A DNA stretch of 64,000 nt from Sweltsa coloradensis. Its lineage: Eukaryota; Arthropoda; Insecta; Plecoptera; Chloroperlidae. Below the pieces are notes generated by a model. The model did not search any database. It saw only the letters and a program-made list of their open reading frames with translations, and was not told the DNA's origin. Of the stretch, positions 1-10,794 are shown piece by piece. Where the stretch lies: assembly GCA_024449915.1 (NCBI GenBank), contig JAMZAV010001827.1, forward strand, positions 62,001 through 126,000, written 5' to 3'. Every line of letters begins with the position of its first letter. Position 1 is the stretch's first letter. The translations under genes and the position numbers were made by a program.

Positions 1-430
1 GTAGCTTTCCATAACATTCGTTTCCTTATTTAATTTTTATTACTTCCCACAACAAAAGATCCCATTATCTAACACATATAGTTGTTTCGAAACAAGTAAG
101 CAGATGCTGACGTCACCGGTGGGTGGATTGCTGCCATTCAGCGGTCCCCAATTTTAAATACTGATCACTCATTGGCCCGCCGAAACCGCGCGCATCTGCT
201 TACTTGCTTCGGAGCAACTATACCCTACTGCGGATGGGTTGCAAAAACCAGCAAATTATTCCGGTACTGTTGACTCAGGATCCACTTATCCAGTAATCGA
301 CGAGAGAGAACTGCACACTTTTAGTATATTGCCAGTTGTGAGTGGTTATTAAATAAACTTGTACCCATTGGGATTTGCGATGCACCTCTGACTTATCACA
401 TTTTTTAGTGGTAATGGAGTCTTGTAAAAA
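1..430 (+). repeat. LTR-like end with imperfect inverted repeat
   Basis: A 31-nt inverted repeat (77-107 against 192-222, three mismatches) brackets a GC-richer block. An AATAAA lies near 350, and a 'ttagtggtaatggag' string near 408 resembles a primer-binding site next to an LTR end. No coding region of a retroelement follows, so this may be a solo LTR or a fragment. The class is uncertain. Confidence 0.3.
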
Positions 431-1619
431 GAACTCACAGATAATGTATTACACTTGAGTGGAAACTATAGTGGGACAGGTAAAATATTGTCACGCATAG
501 CTAATTAGGCCCTTTGGCTGAGGGTGGTGATCGCCAAATGAGTGTTTAAGTGGGGGCGTAGCGTAACTCTTTAGGCCTAAATTAACTAGCACGGACCAGG
601 GATCGTGGGTAGGTGGGTTCATGAGGGGGTTGTAGACACAGTAATTAGACGTGATTCCACTTAAGAGACCAGCACTGTATTAGAGATAAACATAATGACC
701 CTCCTATTCTGGTCTAGGATCGAACCTATGAGTTCCGTCTAACAGACCGTGGGTTCATACCTCTACTGACTCTATGACTTACTAATGGGTGTGCATGGCT
801 TACCGAATGCTTGTGGTTCCTGGTATGTGGTTTAGACTGGCTCTCCCCGGACACCCTGATGTCGAACCCCCGGCGATGTCTTCTTTCTTCACCTCTTCCG
901 ATGGCTAATCCTTGTTCTGGTTCTTCATCCGGTAATCCTCACTTAGAACTCTTCCAGGACATTTGTGGTTCACGTTGCGATTGTTGTTGCACTGTCCTGA
1001 CCTCCTCCGTCAACGGTTGTCACTCGTCTCTCTCTGTTCTCAACGAACGTCCCTACGTACCTCAGCACTCTTCCGTTCAGTGCACTTAATCAAAGTCCGA
1101 TTTACTTGCACTATTTGGTTGTGCAATCTTTAGTATTCAGCGTTTTGTCGATCGATTCCCTTCCTGTATTGCGACTAAATGAGCCACACCGGAAAGTAAC
1201 TAGACGTCTTGACCCTAAATGAACTCACGTCGGTATGTTCCCTGATTGGATTCTGAAATGTATTGGACCTCGAGATAATTAGTATTAAGTCAACATGTAC
1301 TCTACAGGACATGACAATATCTATTAGCCTATACCTATTACGAGCTATAGCTTCCGTTACTCCCTGGAAGTTTCCCCATTCCAAATTATTATATTATGGT
1401 GCAAGTAGTATATATAATTTTTAACCAAAATGATAAAATTGGATAAATCGATACTTATCGTAACTATAGCTCTGTAATCTGCATTGTGGTGTGGTGAGGT
1501 GCAGAGTAACAACCGATTACTCTCTCGTGTGCCAATCAGCCGGGGCAGCACACCCTGCACACGCACACTTTCAATGAATACGCAATGACAAACTTCCAAG
1601 ACAAAACTATCTTAACTCG
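431..1619. other. Intron sequence, nothing recognised
   Basis: This region has no exon-like segment matching alpha2delta. A 92-codon open frame at 811-1089 (+) is Cys/Ser-rich and matches no family I know. It is most likely chance or repeat-derived. Confidence 0.5.
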
Positions 1620-2153
1620 CTACCTTCCCGTGGTTTGGCCTGTGAGTAGGGGAGTAGTGTATTCCCCAAAACTAAGGGCGAGCTCTGGCCGGTTGGGGTG
1701 CGTGTTGCAGAGCGAGCTCTCGCGCATTTTTTTATCACACCTTTCTTCATTCACACATTTATTTTCTTCTTTCACTTTTTTCTTCTCCATTCTTGCCGGC
1801 CCTCTCTGCAACGAGCACTCCTCCGTTTCCCACCCAGTATATTACACATTTTCTGTCTAGACTTAATTTTATAAGGTCATTTGTTGTTCCATTGTAATTT
1901 AGGGTAGCTACACAATATTTATATTTTATAGTAACAGTAGATAGAAAAACTTTCCCATCCTATCCAACGTCCTCACTCCTTCCCATTAACCCCCCGCGTT
2001 TTCCCTTACGTTCCTCCCTTTGGAGGGAAGAAAACATGGTGGTAATCCACAATTAAATTATGGAAAAAGAAAATTTGAAAGATTTCAATACACTTGACAT
2101 GGGCACTGATAACTCTACTGTTGAGTGCCCTAAAACAACATAAACTAACTAAC
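1620..2153 (+). repeat. Dispersed repeat P, copy 1 (LINE-3'-end-like)
   Basis: It shares long stretches with 33917-34347: the start 'ctaccttcccgtggtttgg', the middle 'cctctctgcaacgagcactc', and the end with a gggcact...agtgccc hairpin followed by taaaacaac and an (aacta)n-type tail. A 3' hairpin plus a short simple tail is usual for non-LTR retrotransposon 3' ends. Copy 1 carries about 90 bp (near 1846-1945) missing from copy 2. Confidence 0.55.
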
Positions 2154-2465
2154 TTACTATCTTAAGTTTATCAACTGGACATTTTCGTCTCACATCGGTA
2201 GTTTCCATGGCCACGACTTCGTATTCTTTTACAATTTTGAAATTTTGCCATTTTGTTATGTTTTTGTCTTGGGCAAACATTGTGTTTCATTGATACATAG
2301 TTGAGATTTGCTCGTGTAAATTTCGTCTGAAGAAAATCTCGACTACGTCGATCTTAGCATAGTCTTGTACTGAGGAATGATCATCATTCGTTACTCCTAC
2401 CATCATTTGTAATCATGTCGGCGAAGAGAGCTTTTCTCTACTAACCAGTCGTGTCTTGTTTTCAG

Positions 2466-2552
2466 AGTGACCACATACAAAAGGACCACATCAAAGAGAG
2501 CCAGTTGATGACGTCAGTGTCCACCCCGATATTCGACCGAAGAAACTACTCT
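2466..2552 (+). CDS. alpha2delta exon 1 of window (29 codons, phase 0-0)
   Basis: The exon follows a ttttcag acceptor and ends before a gtgcgt donor. It encodes SDHIQKDHIKES then QLMTSVSTPIFDRRNYS. The LMTSVS-P-F block is a strongly conserved alpha2delta segment just before the LLGVVGTDVP strand of the Cache region. The donor GTGCGT is weaker than those of its neighbours, but reading on past it leaves the family alignment at once. Confidence 0.93.
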
Positions 2553-3573
2553 GTGCGTAGCTCCTCGACCGCCGACGTTAGTGGCAACATACGAATTACC
2601 AGCTTATTGAAATGTTCTTTTTCTGTGTCATTATGTCGAGGAACTCAAAAGTTGACCCTTGCACAGCACAAGCCTCACCTAAACACATGGAATGCTTTTC
2701 TTTTTGGAGGACATTTTTGATAATAAATCATTTTTGACCTAAATAATATTTTTGTGAGAACCTTCGATAAAAAGAACAAATAAATAATAAGCTCTAAATA
2801 CGTTGTTTGCCATGTAAGTTGTGTGCAGTAGTTTGATGAATGGTGACTGAAGCCGTAAAGTAGATTTTGCATAAGCTCTTTAAGGTAGTTTGTCAATTGC
2901 CATTAATATTTCTTCAGATATTTCTGTAGTGATTACTCGATCAACAAAATTTAATTATTGGTACTCTGATTTAATACGCCTTAATAAAATAACGTTGGCT
3001 GGGCCTATATTAATGAGATGAGCATGAGCCATTGTTGCTTTGTAATCTAAAATTAAATTACAATTTCAAGAATGGTATATGCACACTTTTTTACAAGAGG
3101 CAAACATAATATGCTAACTGTAAAACTGCCACTATCTACTTAATTTTGCTGTGAAAACAGGCAATTGCCAAACTCGATGGCGGCCTATAATCGAGTCAAT
3201 ACGTAATCATATCGATGATTTAGTAGAAATCTTGAAACAAATTGATCGACACGAATGACTCGCCACAGGTTGTTCTGGACGTAAACAAACTCGCAAATTT
3301 GATTTGTTGGGTATAGATTTCTTGGCCACGACTTTTAATTTATATACATACATTGTTTTAGCTTGTTTACATCCTGAACTACCTGTGGCTTGTCCTTCGT
3401 TTCTATTCATTTGTTTCATTGATGTCCATGTAGTGTTGCTAGTAAGTAGTCTCATTACTGACTTAGTCATGGGCGAGCACTGCACCACTTATTTTCCGTG
3501 CTCGGTATTTTTAACATATTGAAAGATAATTCGACACCGCTTACATTTTAATGTGAAAGTGTTTGGTTTGCAG
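2553..3573. other. Intron 1, nothing recognised
   Basis: AT-rich intron between exons 1 and 2. No repeats shared with the rest of the window were noticed. Confidence 0.6.
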
Positions 3574-3654
3574 GAAAGAGTGGCTAACTTACTCGGAGTG
3601 GTTGGAACGGATGTGCCTATCGAACAAATTAGGAAGCTGGTGCAGCCGTACAAG
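3574..3654 (+). CDS. alpha2delta exon 2 (27 codons, phase 0-0)
   Basis: The acceptor is tttgcag and the donor gtgagg. The product ERVANLLGVVGTDVPIEQIR continues to KLVQPYK, the most recognisable alpha2delta motif (LLGVVGTDVP). It joins in frame with exon 1 and exon 3. The intron that follows is nearly all one hAT insertion. Confidence 0.96.
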
Positions 3655-4597
3655 GTGAGGACTGGTTCGAGGCTAGGCCGAGAACGAGGCGGAGGTGTAG
3701 CAGTGACCAGTGTTGTGCCGTTATCTAGATAATCATCACGATAACATTGTGTTATCTATTATCTAATCTAGATAACATGATTTCAAAGTATCTATTATCT
3801 TATCTCAGATAATATTTCTTGTTATCTATAATCTGAATCTTCACATTAGATAACAGATACAAAAAATCAGAATCAAGTATCAATTAATGCTAACACGTCA
3901 TCTAAAATAGTGTTCGTTTTTTTTATCATGATTTTCAATGGGAAAGATTAAGATTGGCCAAAACCTAGATCGCAATTCAATCTGTTAGCTTTTTCACATG
4001 TGGTTTTTGTAAGCAAGGAATGCCCATTGTTTTCAATTGGGACTTAAGGGTACTAGGCTGCTTCACGAACGCTTTTTTAGTCGCATTGATAGATGAGCTT
4101 TTTGTAAGTTTTTAGTATGCGTGGGATAACAATAGAATGCAAAATATCTCGAGGCCAATGTAAGCATTGCAGGTGATTATTGTCAAGTTTCTATAGTTAC
4201 TTGATATTACTTGTTAATTATACACCTATAAAAGGCTTTTATTAAAACCTTTATTTCTATGAATTTCGGCAATTTTTTTAAAAAGGCAGTACATCACTAT
4301 AATCCTAATGTACATGTAAAATATGAACGTTGTAGCGCCATCCGTCAGAATCGTCCCAAACATCACAAAAATATCGCATTAAAAATCGGAAAAAATCGTA
4401 AAAGTACTGTACGATTTCTATGTGAATTAATATTTCTTTGAAAATGTCCCTAAAATCATAATATATATAATTGTAAGGATTTCAAACGTTCCCATAAAGT
4501 TTCATCAAGATCGGAGTAGCCGTTTGCCCGGCCGCGAGCGAAATATCACGAAAATATATAACAATAGGAACGTAAGCTTAGTTCGTATTATTTTAGA

Positions 4598-5067
4598 CTA
4601 GGAAAACGCTTAAGTCCCGCCGCGTTGTTGGATGAGCGTAATTGGTGCATTGAGTAGCCAAGTGTTATGCGGATTTTCTGTTGTTCTGTGAAAAAATCAT
4701 TACTAAGTTGAAGATTTTTTTTTTTATTCATTTAAATTAAATTTAAAAAAAAAATTAATTTTTAATTTTTTTATTAATCGTAATTTTAAAAAAGAAAAAA
4801 ATCGTAAAATTTCGATTTTCATAAGAAATAATTATTCAATTGTACTCAAATTTCACACGAATATATTAATTCATAAAATTAAGGTTCTGTGAAAAAATCA
4901 TTTAAATCGGATAAAGCATGTAGGTGTTATAATTTGAAGAAATTTTTAAAAAATCGAAAAAAATCTTAAAATTGCGATTGCGACAAACAGACAAAAATAC
5001 AAAAAAAAAACATTCCGGAATGTTTTCTCCAGTGTAGTAGAATGGAATCTTCGCTTCGCTCATCCAA
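4598..5067 (-). repeat. CTAG-family dispersed repeat (in the hAT element)
   Basis: It runs from ctaggaaaacgct to the 'cttcgcttcgctcatccaa' end, with an A/T-rich body of 'aaatcgcaattttacg' type motifs. Related copies lie at 16668-17082, 27189-27812, 42391-43019 and 48936-49275. On the minus strand the end reads ...CCTAG|T, as Helitron 3' ends do, but a 5' TC end is not evident. Confidence 0.6.
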
Positions 5068-5443
5068 TTTACTTGAACTTTTCAAAATTTGTCCTACAAG
5101 CTAACAAACATGAACTTTCTGAAAGTTCAATATCGTCAATATTTGAATAGCAAACTTAGCTTTAAAAAGGCCCATTTAAAAAAATAATATCCCAAACATT
5201 TCAGTCAAACTATCCTTCCCTGTTCCATATACGCCTCAAAATAATGCAACTGGTAAAATATTTTTGTTATCATTGTTATTTCTTATTGCGCGTACCTATG
5301 TAGGGTAAAACATTCTATCATATTGTTATTGCATGCCTTTTCAGCCAGGTAAGTATAGGGCTACCCTCTTCTAATTAAATGGGTTGTTATGTTCCAAACC
5401 AAACCTTACGAGTTTAACATACTACTGGACTCGAAAGTAAGAA

Positions 5444-7073
5444 TCTAGGTGCCCGTTAGGGCGCCGCAGCCAAGCCGCGGTGCGCTACACACTCAAGCAC
5501 CTTATACACCAAGCAGAGTTGGGGTGATTTCGAGGTGTTACCCAGCCGTCATGTAACGTGATGTGAACTTGAAAACTATCACAATCGAGGGGATTTAGGT
5601 ACCTGACAACACATGCCAAATTTTATTGGGGTACGACCATTCCTTCTTGGTGAAAAAATGGCTTGAAACATGCTCAAAATCACTTTAAGGATGTTAGCTA
5701 CTCCTACTACTACTGCTACTACTGCTACTTACATCTAATACGTCGGCCCGCGATTCTGACCAGACGGGTGGGACTACAATGTTCATATTTTACATGGACA
5801 TTAAGGTTATAGTATTATAGTCTCTTTTGAAAAAAAAAGTTGAAAAAGTTTGTTGGAAGGCTTCCAAATAAAGGTTTTAAAATAAGCCTTATACAATCAA
5901 CAAGTAACCATAGTTACTTGACACTTGTTGACGGTATAAGCAGAGTACGGCGGGAAAGTGCGATACGTAAACAAATGGCGGACATTTTAAATTTTGCTTC
6001 TATGTGTGAAATGAGAAAAGTTGTCATTATACTCTCATAAAAACAAATCAGAAACCGTCCCTGACCTAGGCCCAGATGTAGAAAATTATTTATAATACAA
6101 CAGTGTAGGTCTAAAGTTCCATTAGGCTATAGGACTAGATAAAATTATTACTTACATTACATGTTTGGCAAGCCTAGCCAACCCTAGGCCAGCACAACAT
6201 AGTTCTGTCACACAATACACACAAACACAATGTCGAAGCAAGGTGTCAAAATAATATGCGCTTGCTCATCTGTTTGTTTACATAATTGCAACAATCAAAT
6301 CATTTCACGCAAAATCGTCTTTCGATTATGAAGGCACTGCCATCTAGAATAAATATAGAACTTTTTCGAGCTCTTTGCTATACGCATATCTTTTTAAAGT
6401 GTCAAACGAAAACGACTTCGTTTTCAAATTGCGTTTTCAACAGTCATCTCCCACGAACTCAAGAATTGGGGTCCAGTCCTTATACCGTCGTTATACCATG
6501 GTTATACCACCTATACCCAGGATGTACATGAATCCGGGTCTAGATATTTTACATCCTATATTGTTATTGCTAATACCATAGAAATTAAATCAACTTTGAT
6601 AAAATTATTATATTTTAACATATAATTTTGCAATGGAACTTGAAAAAGTAATGAGATCACACACATAACAAAAACTTGTAGAAATACAGCCAAACCTTAC
6701 ACACTCAAAAGAAATGAGATCTAAAAAAAGGGCCAAGCTCATCATCTACCCTTCCACATTTGCGCATTCTTAATTCATAAACGTACAGTGTCCCATAACA
6801 GCATCTTTGAAAAGCTTGGCAAAATAAAATTTGCATGTTATTACGTTTTAATTAATTAGAAAAAAGAACTTGGATGAACTATTTCGTTTAAATTAATAAT
6901 CGCAAATTCTATTTTGCCAAGCTTTTCGAGGATGCTGTTATGGGACACTGTACGTTTATGAATTAAGAATGCGCAAATGTGGAAGGGTAGATGATGAGCT
7001 TGGCCCTTTTTTTAGATCTCATTTCTTTTGAGTGTGTAAGGTTTGGCTGTATTTCTACAAGTTTTTGTTATGT
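5444..7073 (+). mobile_element. Z/FB composite repeat, copy 1 (long form)
   Basis: The left end is TCTAGGTGCCCGTTAGGGCG directly after an A, with a GGTGCCC/GGGCGCC hairpin. The same end recurs at 29464, 35032 and 46191, and reversed at 32905 and 48930. The long form carries a 'ggcggacattt' block and an 'actcaagaattggggtccag' block. The right side is a palindrome, about 190-bp arms at 6661-6850 and 6895-7073, starting acacataacaaaaacttgta. TC after A recalls Helitron 5' ends; the right end does not clearly fit one. Confidence 0.65.
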
Positions 7074-7341
7074 TATAATAGACCTAGACTAGAACCCTGA
7101 AACGTATTACGAAAAATTGAATTGGGTCTAAGCCGATTTTTTTTTGTAAAAGTATCTATTATCTATTATCTAGATACATTGCCAGTATATGTATCTATAT
7201 CTAGATACAATTCATGTCCATTATCTATTATCTGTATCTAGATACTTTTTTAGGAAGAGTATCTTATCTTTATCTAGATAATATTTTTGGTTATCTGGCA
7301 CAACACTGGCAGTGACCAACACTCGTGTGTCTTGCTTTCAG

Positions 7342-7416
7342 TTGGGACCGAATGGGTATTCGTTCATTGTCAATAACAACGGCCACGTGTTGTACCACCC
7401 GGACCTCCGGCCGCTG
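7342..7416 (+). CDS. alpha2delta exon 3 (25 codons, phase 0-0)
   Basis: The acceptor gctttcag is followed by LGPNGYSFIVNNNGHVLYHP and DLRPL, then a gtgagt donor. This is the Cache-fold signature 'LG-NGY-F--NNNG--L-HPDLRP' shared across alpha2delta proteins. The acceptor lies only 25 bp after the right target-site duplication of the hAT element in intron 2. Confidence 0.96.
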
Positions 7417-7441
7417 GTGAGTCGTGATTCTTGCACGCTTC

Positions 7442-7580
7442 TTAATTATTATATATAGTAATTCTTACAAAATCCATCCAAACCATAACCGGGGTTCGAA
7501 CTCGGCAATAATGGATAGAACAGTACTGCAGCGAATCTGCTGCCTTTGAACTGACCAACCAAACATGACTTATAATGTCG
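7442..7580 (-). repeat. tRNA-like SINE fragment
   Basis: On the minus strand, 'tggtcagttcaaaggc' resembles an A box and 'gagttcgaaccccgg' a B box, about 50 nt apart, followed by a short AT-rich tail. This is the layout of a tRNA-derived SINE head. Folding as a functional tRNA is poor. Confidence 0.5.
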
Positions 7581-8275
7581 TAACATTGAATTATAGTGCC
7601 ATTTACAACCAACTTAGTCACAAGATGTAACATAAAATGAGAAGTAAGATACACGGAATGCTGTGAGGGTTTCGCACTATATTTATTTATTTAACATGTG
7701 TACTATGAAGTTAGGTTATTAAATATGATTAAAATTGCTTTTCATTTTAACTAAAACATTTTCTAAAAGAAAATGATTGTAGTCGAGATTAATTACTATT
7801 AGAACCACTAAACCACTAAAATCCTATAGATACAACACACATTGTCGTCAACAATGTGTCTTTATTTATAAAAGTTTAAAACGAAGTGTAATGAGGTAAT
7901 AAATTACTAATGATGGATAACTCAAGTTTAATAAGAAAACAGACCATGAGTATCAAACCGCGTTGTTATTAAATCAACACGCAAATATACGATTAACAAT
8001 CTCAAATACAGATCACTGATTGGCCAATATAGACTCAAGATACACATTTATGTACTAATTTGATTTAAGAATAAACCAAACTTTGATATATGTTTAAAAT
8101 CCCATGATTATAAGTAGGTATAGGCCCTACGTAATAAGTTCCATGTTTTTCAGCAAATTTAAATTGTACATCTGTAATAATGAAAGGGCTGGTTGGTTAA
8201 TGGTTTGAGGTGAGTTCTCGCATCACAACGCAAGAATAACGCTCTGCTTTCTAATCCCGTGCTTTCCATGGACAG

Positions 8276-8296
8276 GTCAACCACGGATATGGCCAG
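8276..8296 (+). CDS. alpha2delta exon 4, 21-nt microexon (VNHGYGQ)
   Basis: Seven codons sit between a tggacag acceptor and a perfect gtatgt donor, encoding VNHGYGQ. It keeps phase 0 on both sides, so it can be included or skipped without a frameshift. The family has a variable loop at this place, between HPDLRPL and the NSVDLTEVE strand, so a short extra piece fits. It is too short for ORF finding and was recognised from its splice sites and context. Confidence 0.75.
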
Positions 8297-8879
8297 GTAT
8301 GTATCAACTTACTCAGCTGTGCCAAGTATAAGAGAATAATTAGAGCTAAATAATTTATTGGCGTGTACTTTTTTACATTTTCTAAAATAAAGTGTGACAA
8401 TGAAGAACTGCAAACATTTACCAATACGGTCACGAGAAGTGAGAAACGATTTTACTCGGAATCAATGTGGTCATTAATCTCATCAATGCTCTGGCATGGT
8501 AGACATATAATTAATACAATCATGGTAAATGTTGCAAGATTTTATATGAGCACACTGGTTCCTCATCCCAAAAAATAAACATTCGGGATGAGTTAAAAAC
8601 TTGGTTTTATGACTAAAAATAATAAATAACATTAGGCCTAAGCAGGTTATTAATAATGTACAAAGACGATCATTTTTCTTTGTTACAGTCCGACACAATA
8701 GGGAATATTCCACTTCCGTCAAATACTGTACAAATAGATTTTTTAGAAGAAGTATTTCGTTCCGATTACAAATATATATTTTTTTTCTGTGAAATAATCA
8801 TCTAATAATTTATAGCCGTTTTAAAAACAGCATTTTTTAAAATATTCTAAGAGCGGCAAAAACGGCTATGACGTCAGAA

Positions 8880-9240
8880 CTGTGTTGAACCAACGCCGTC
8901 TGGATACACATACATACATCCAGACGGCGGTGTTTTAAACAAAGCAGCGCCTAGCATAGCATACAGTAATGTAAACAGATGGCGGACATTTTACATAAAA
9001 CGCCTAGCCAGAAAACGAGAAAAGTTGACATTGCAATCAAAAAACAAAACTGAAACAGTCCTAGGTCTAGGTCTAGGCCTAGGCGTAGAAAACTATTTAT
9101 AATACAACAATCTAGGCCAATCGTTCCTGTAGGATATAGGCCTTGGTATGTGAATACTAAAATTACTCACTTGACAAGCCCTTGGCTTAGCTTGCCAACC
9201 CTAACCTGCACTTCCGTGTTCTGACACACATCCCGCACAA
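8880..9240 (+). repeat. Old fragment related to the long Z form, with 12-bp hairpin
   Basis: The stretch 'acagatggcggacatttta' to 'aacactcac/cttgacaagcc' is a diverged copy of the internal block of the long Z copies (5960-6200, 35550-35770). Just before it, CGCCGTCTGGAT and its complement (about 8904-8932) form a perfect 12-bp stem around a catacata loop. Confidence 0.5.
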
Positions 9241-9523
9241 AAAAAACCTTACTTTGATGACTAATAATTAAAGCCTATTGTGAATAAAGAATAGCATGAT
9301 AGTCCTAGGCTGTGCAAAAATTCAAGACAAAATGCTCGTAATTCTTTATCACAATGATCTCGCGAAATCTCCTGTCACATACGATAAAAGAAAACGAAAA
9401 TTCAGTGAAAATGTACATCGTTTAAGTTGCTGTGGAGTTGTGTTTGTTGTTGAGCGGATGGGCGAGCACCGCCGTCTGTATGTAAATATGTACAAATATA
9501 CGTACATTTACATATACGACCAT

Positions 9524-9525
<2 letters not shown>

Positions 9526-9618
<93 letters not shown>

Positions 9619-9645
9619 TAATAATAATCATAATAATAATAACAA
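9526..9645. repeat. (AAT)n microsatellite
   Basis: About 30 uninterrupted AAT triplets, then a decayed tail. Long open frames here (poly-Asn, poly-Ile) are artefacts of the repeat. Confidence 0.97.
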
Positions 9646-9787
9646 TGTAGTTATAATTTTTATTTTATAACTCTAACGTACTAACGAACGTAATAAACAG
9701 CAACATTTAACATTCGATTGTAGAGAATTGAGAATTTGTGGAGAAGAGCTCTTGCTTGGTTGCTAATGCTGACGCCTGTAGTTTCAG

Positions 9788-9886
9788 GACACGCTCAAGC
9801 CAAGCTACAACAGCGTGGACCTGACGGAAGTTGAGTTGGTGGACAGTGATGGGGGTCCGAGGGAGAATAATACCTTGCTGCTCGAT
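9788..9886 (+). CDS. alpha2delta exon 5 (33 codons, phase 0-0)
   Basis: Acceptor gtttcag, donor gtaagt. It encodes DTLKPSYNSVDLTEVELVDS and then DGGPRENNTLLLD. The 'YNSVDLTEVE' block matches the conserved 'NSVDLSEVEW' region of vertebrate alpha2delta. NNT is a potential N-glycosylation site in an extracellular protein. Confidence 0.95.
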
Positions 9887-9949
9887 GTAAGTTGCGTTGT
9901 GCTCTTTGTGGGTAAAAATGGTGGAAGTACCAGGTCAAGAATTTTGAAC

Positions 9950-9974
9950 TTTTTTTTTTTGGGGGGGGGGGGGG
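9950..9974. repeat. T11-G14 homopolymer junction
   Basis: A run of T passes straight into a run of G. A matching T9-G13 junction lies at 62403-62424. G14 can form a quadruplex. The lengths may be unreliable in an assembly. Confidence 0.85.
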
Positions 9975-10794
9975 ATACTACTACTGCATTATACTACAAT
10001 CACCAAAACCAATGTATCATCCTTGTTGAAGGGAAATGCCAATAAAGAATGTCAATAGTTATCGGACGTCGTAATCGTTTTTTATCGTGAGGTCACACAC
10101 ACACCCAAACGGACGGACAGATAATACATTAATCATTTTGCATATATGTATGTGGGTATTCATCACTTGCTAGTAACAGATTAACTGTTACATTTCGTTG
10201 CCTCAGAACTTAATTGTTCAATAACCATTTTCACTTTTGTTTAGTTAGCCGTGGTTATTTGCTTATTGATTCTCGTTTGTTGTATATCCACTGCATTTGG
10301 TCCATATTTACCATCCGTTGCTATGGTAAACGAGAGACAAATTTGTTTAATAGACCAGTCTGATAGTTTCTGGCAGTGTTTGGTTGTTCAATGTCCCTCC
10401 TTTGCATTAAACAATGCAGGATATTAAATAAACAAACATTTTATTAATATTATGTTACATATTATACAAACATATGGAATTATGAGATGGTCTATTGAAC
10501 TCAATATGGTATTTCGAACAAAGTTAAATGGTCTGTTGACGAAGAAATAAGTTCTGAGGGGATGATATTGTCAATATATTTTTATATGTTTTATTTTAGT
10601 GATATAATGTATTATAGGCCTAATGCTTCGCTCGCTACGCTCATCCAATTACACTAATTGTGTACAGTATATTCTTAATGTGGTTGCAGTCAATAATGCT
10701 GTTACGTACCAGTACTGTTTTAAACGCATGCTCGAAATTTTGTTCCTGTTGTTGATATAAGCCGAGGCGGGAGATCTGCATAAATAAAGTATGG
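9975..10794. other. Intron 5, first part, mostly unrecognised
   Basis: AT-rich. A short CTAG-family scrap, 'cttcgctcgctacgctcatcca', lies near 10625-10648. Nothing else is recognised. Confidence 0.5.

Larger units (their letters stand above)
3708..7308. mobile_element. hAT-type non-autonomous element filling intron 2
   Basis: The ends are perfect 12-bp inverted repeats, CAGTGTTGTGCC at 3708-3719 and its complement at 7297-7308. They are flanked by an exact 8-bp direct repeat GCAGTGAC (3700-3707, 7309-7316). An 8-bp duplication and a CAGTG start are classic for the hAT superfamily. Just inside both ends are many ttATCTAGATAa motifs (3722-3890, 7150-7290), probable subterminal transposase-binding repeats. 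No transposase frame is visible. The interior is loaded with later insertions: a CTAG-family repeat, a reversed Z fragment (about 4150-4370) and a whole Z/FB composite. Confidence 0.88.

Noticed and set aside
811..1089. 92-codon Cys/Ser-rich open frame
   Set aside because: No recognisable family, signal or splice context; the length is not unusual by chance.
4259..4441. 60-codon open frame inside the hAT element
   Set aside because: It overlaps a reversed Z fragment and has no transposase motif.
9296..9670. Poly-Asn and poly-Ile open frames
   Set aside because: (AAT)n microsatellite read-through with no conserved flanks.
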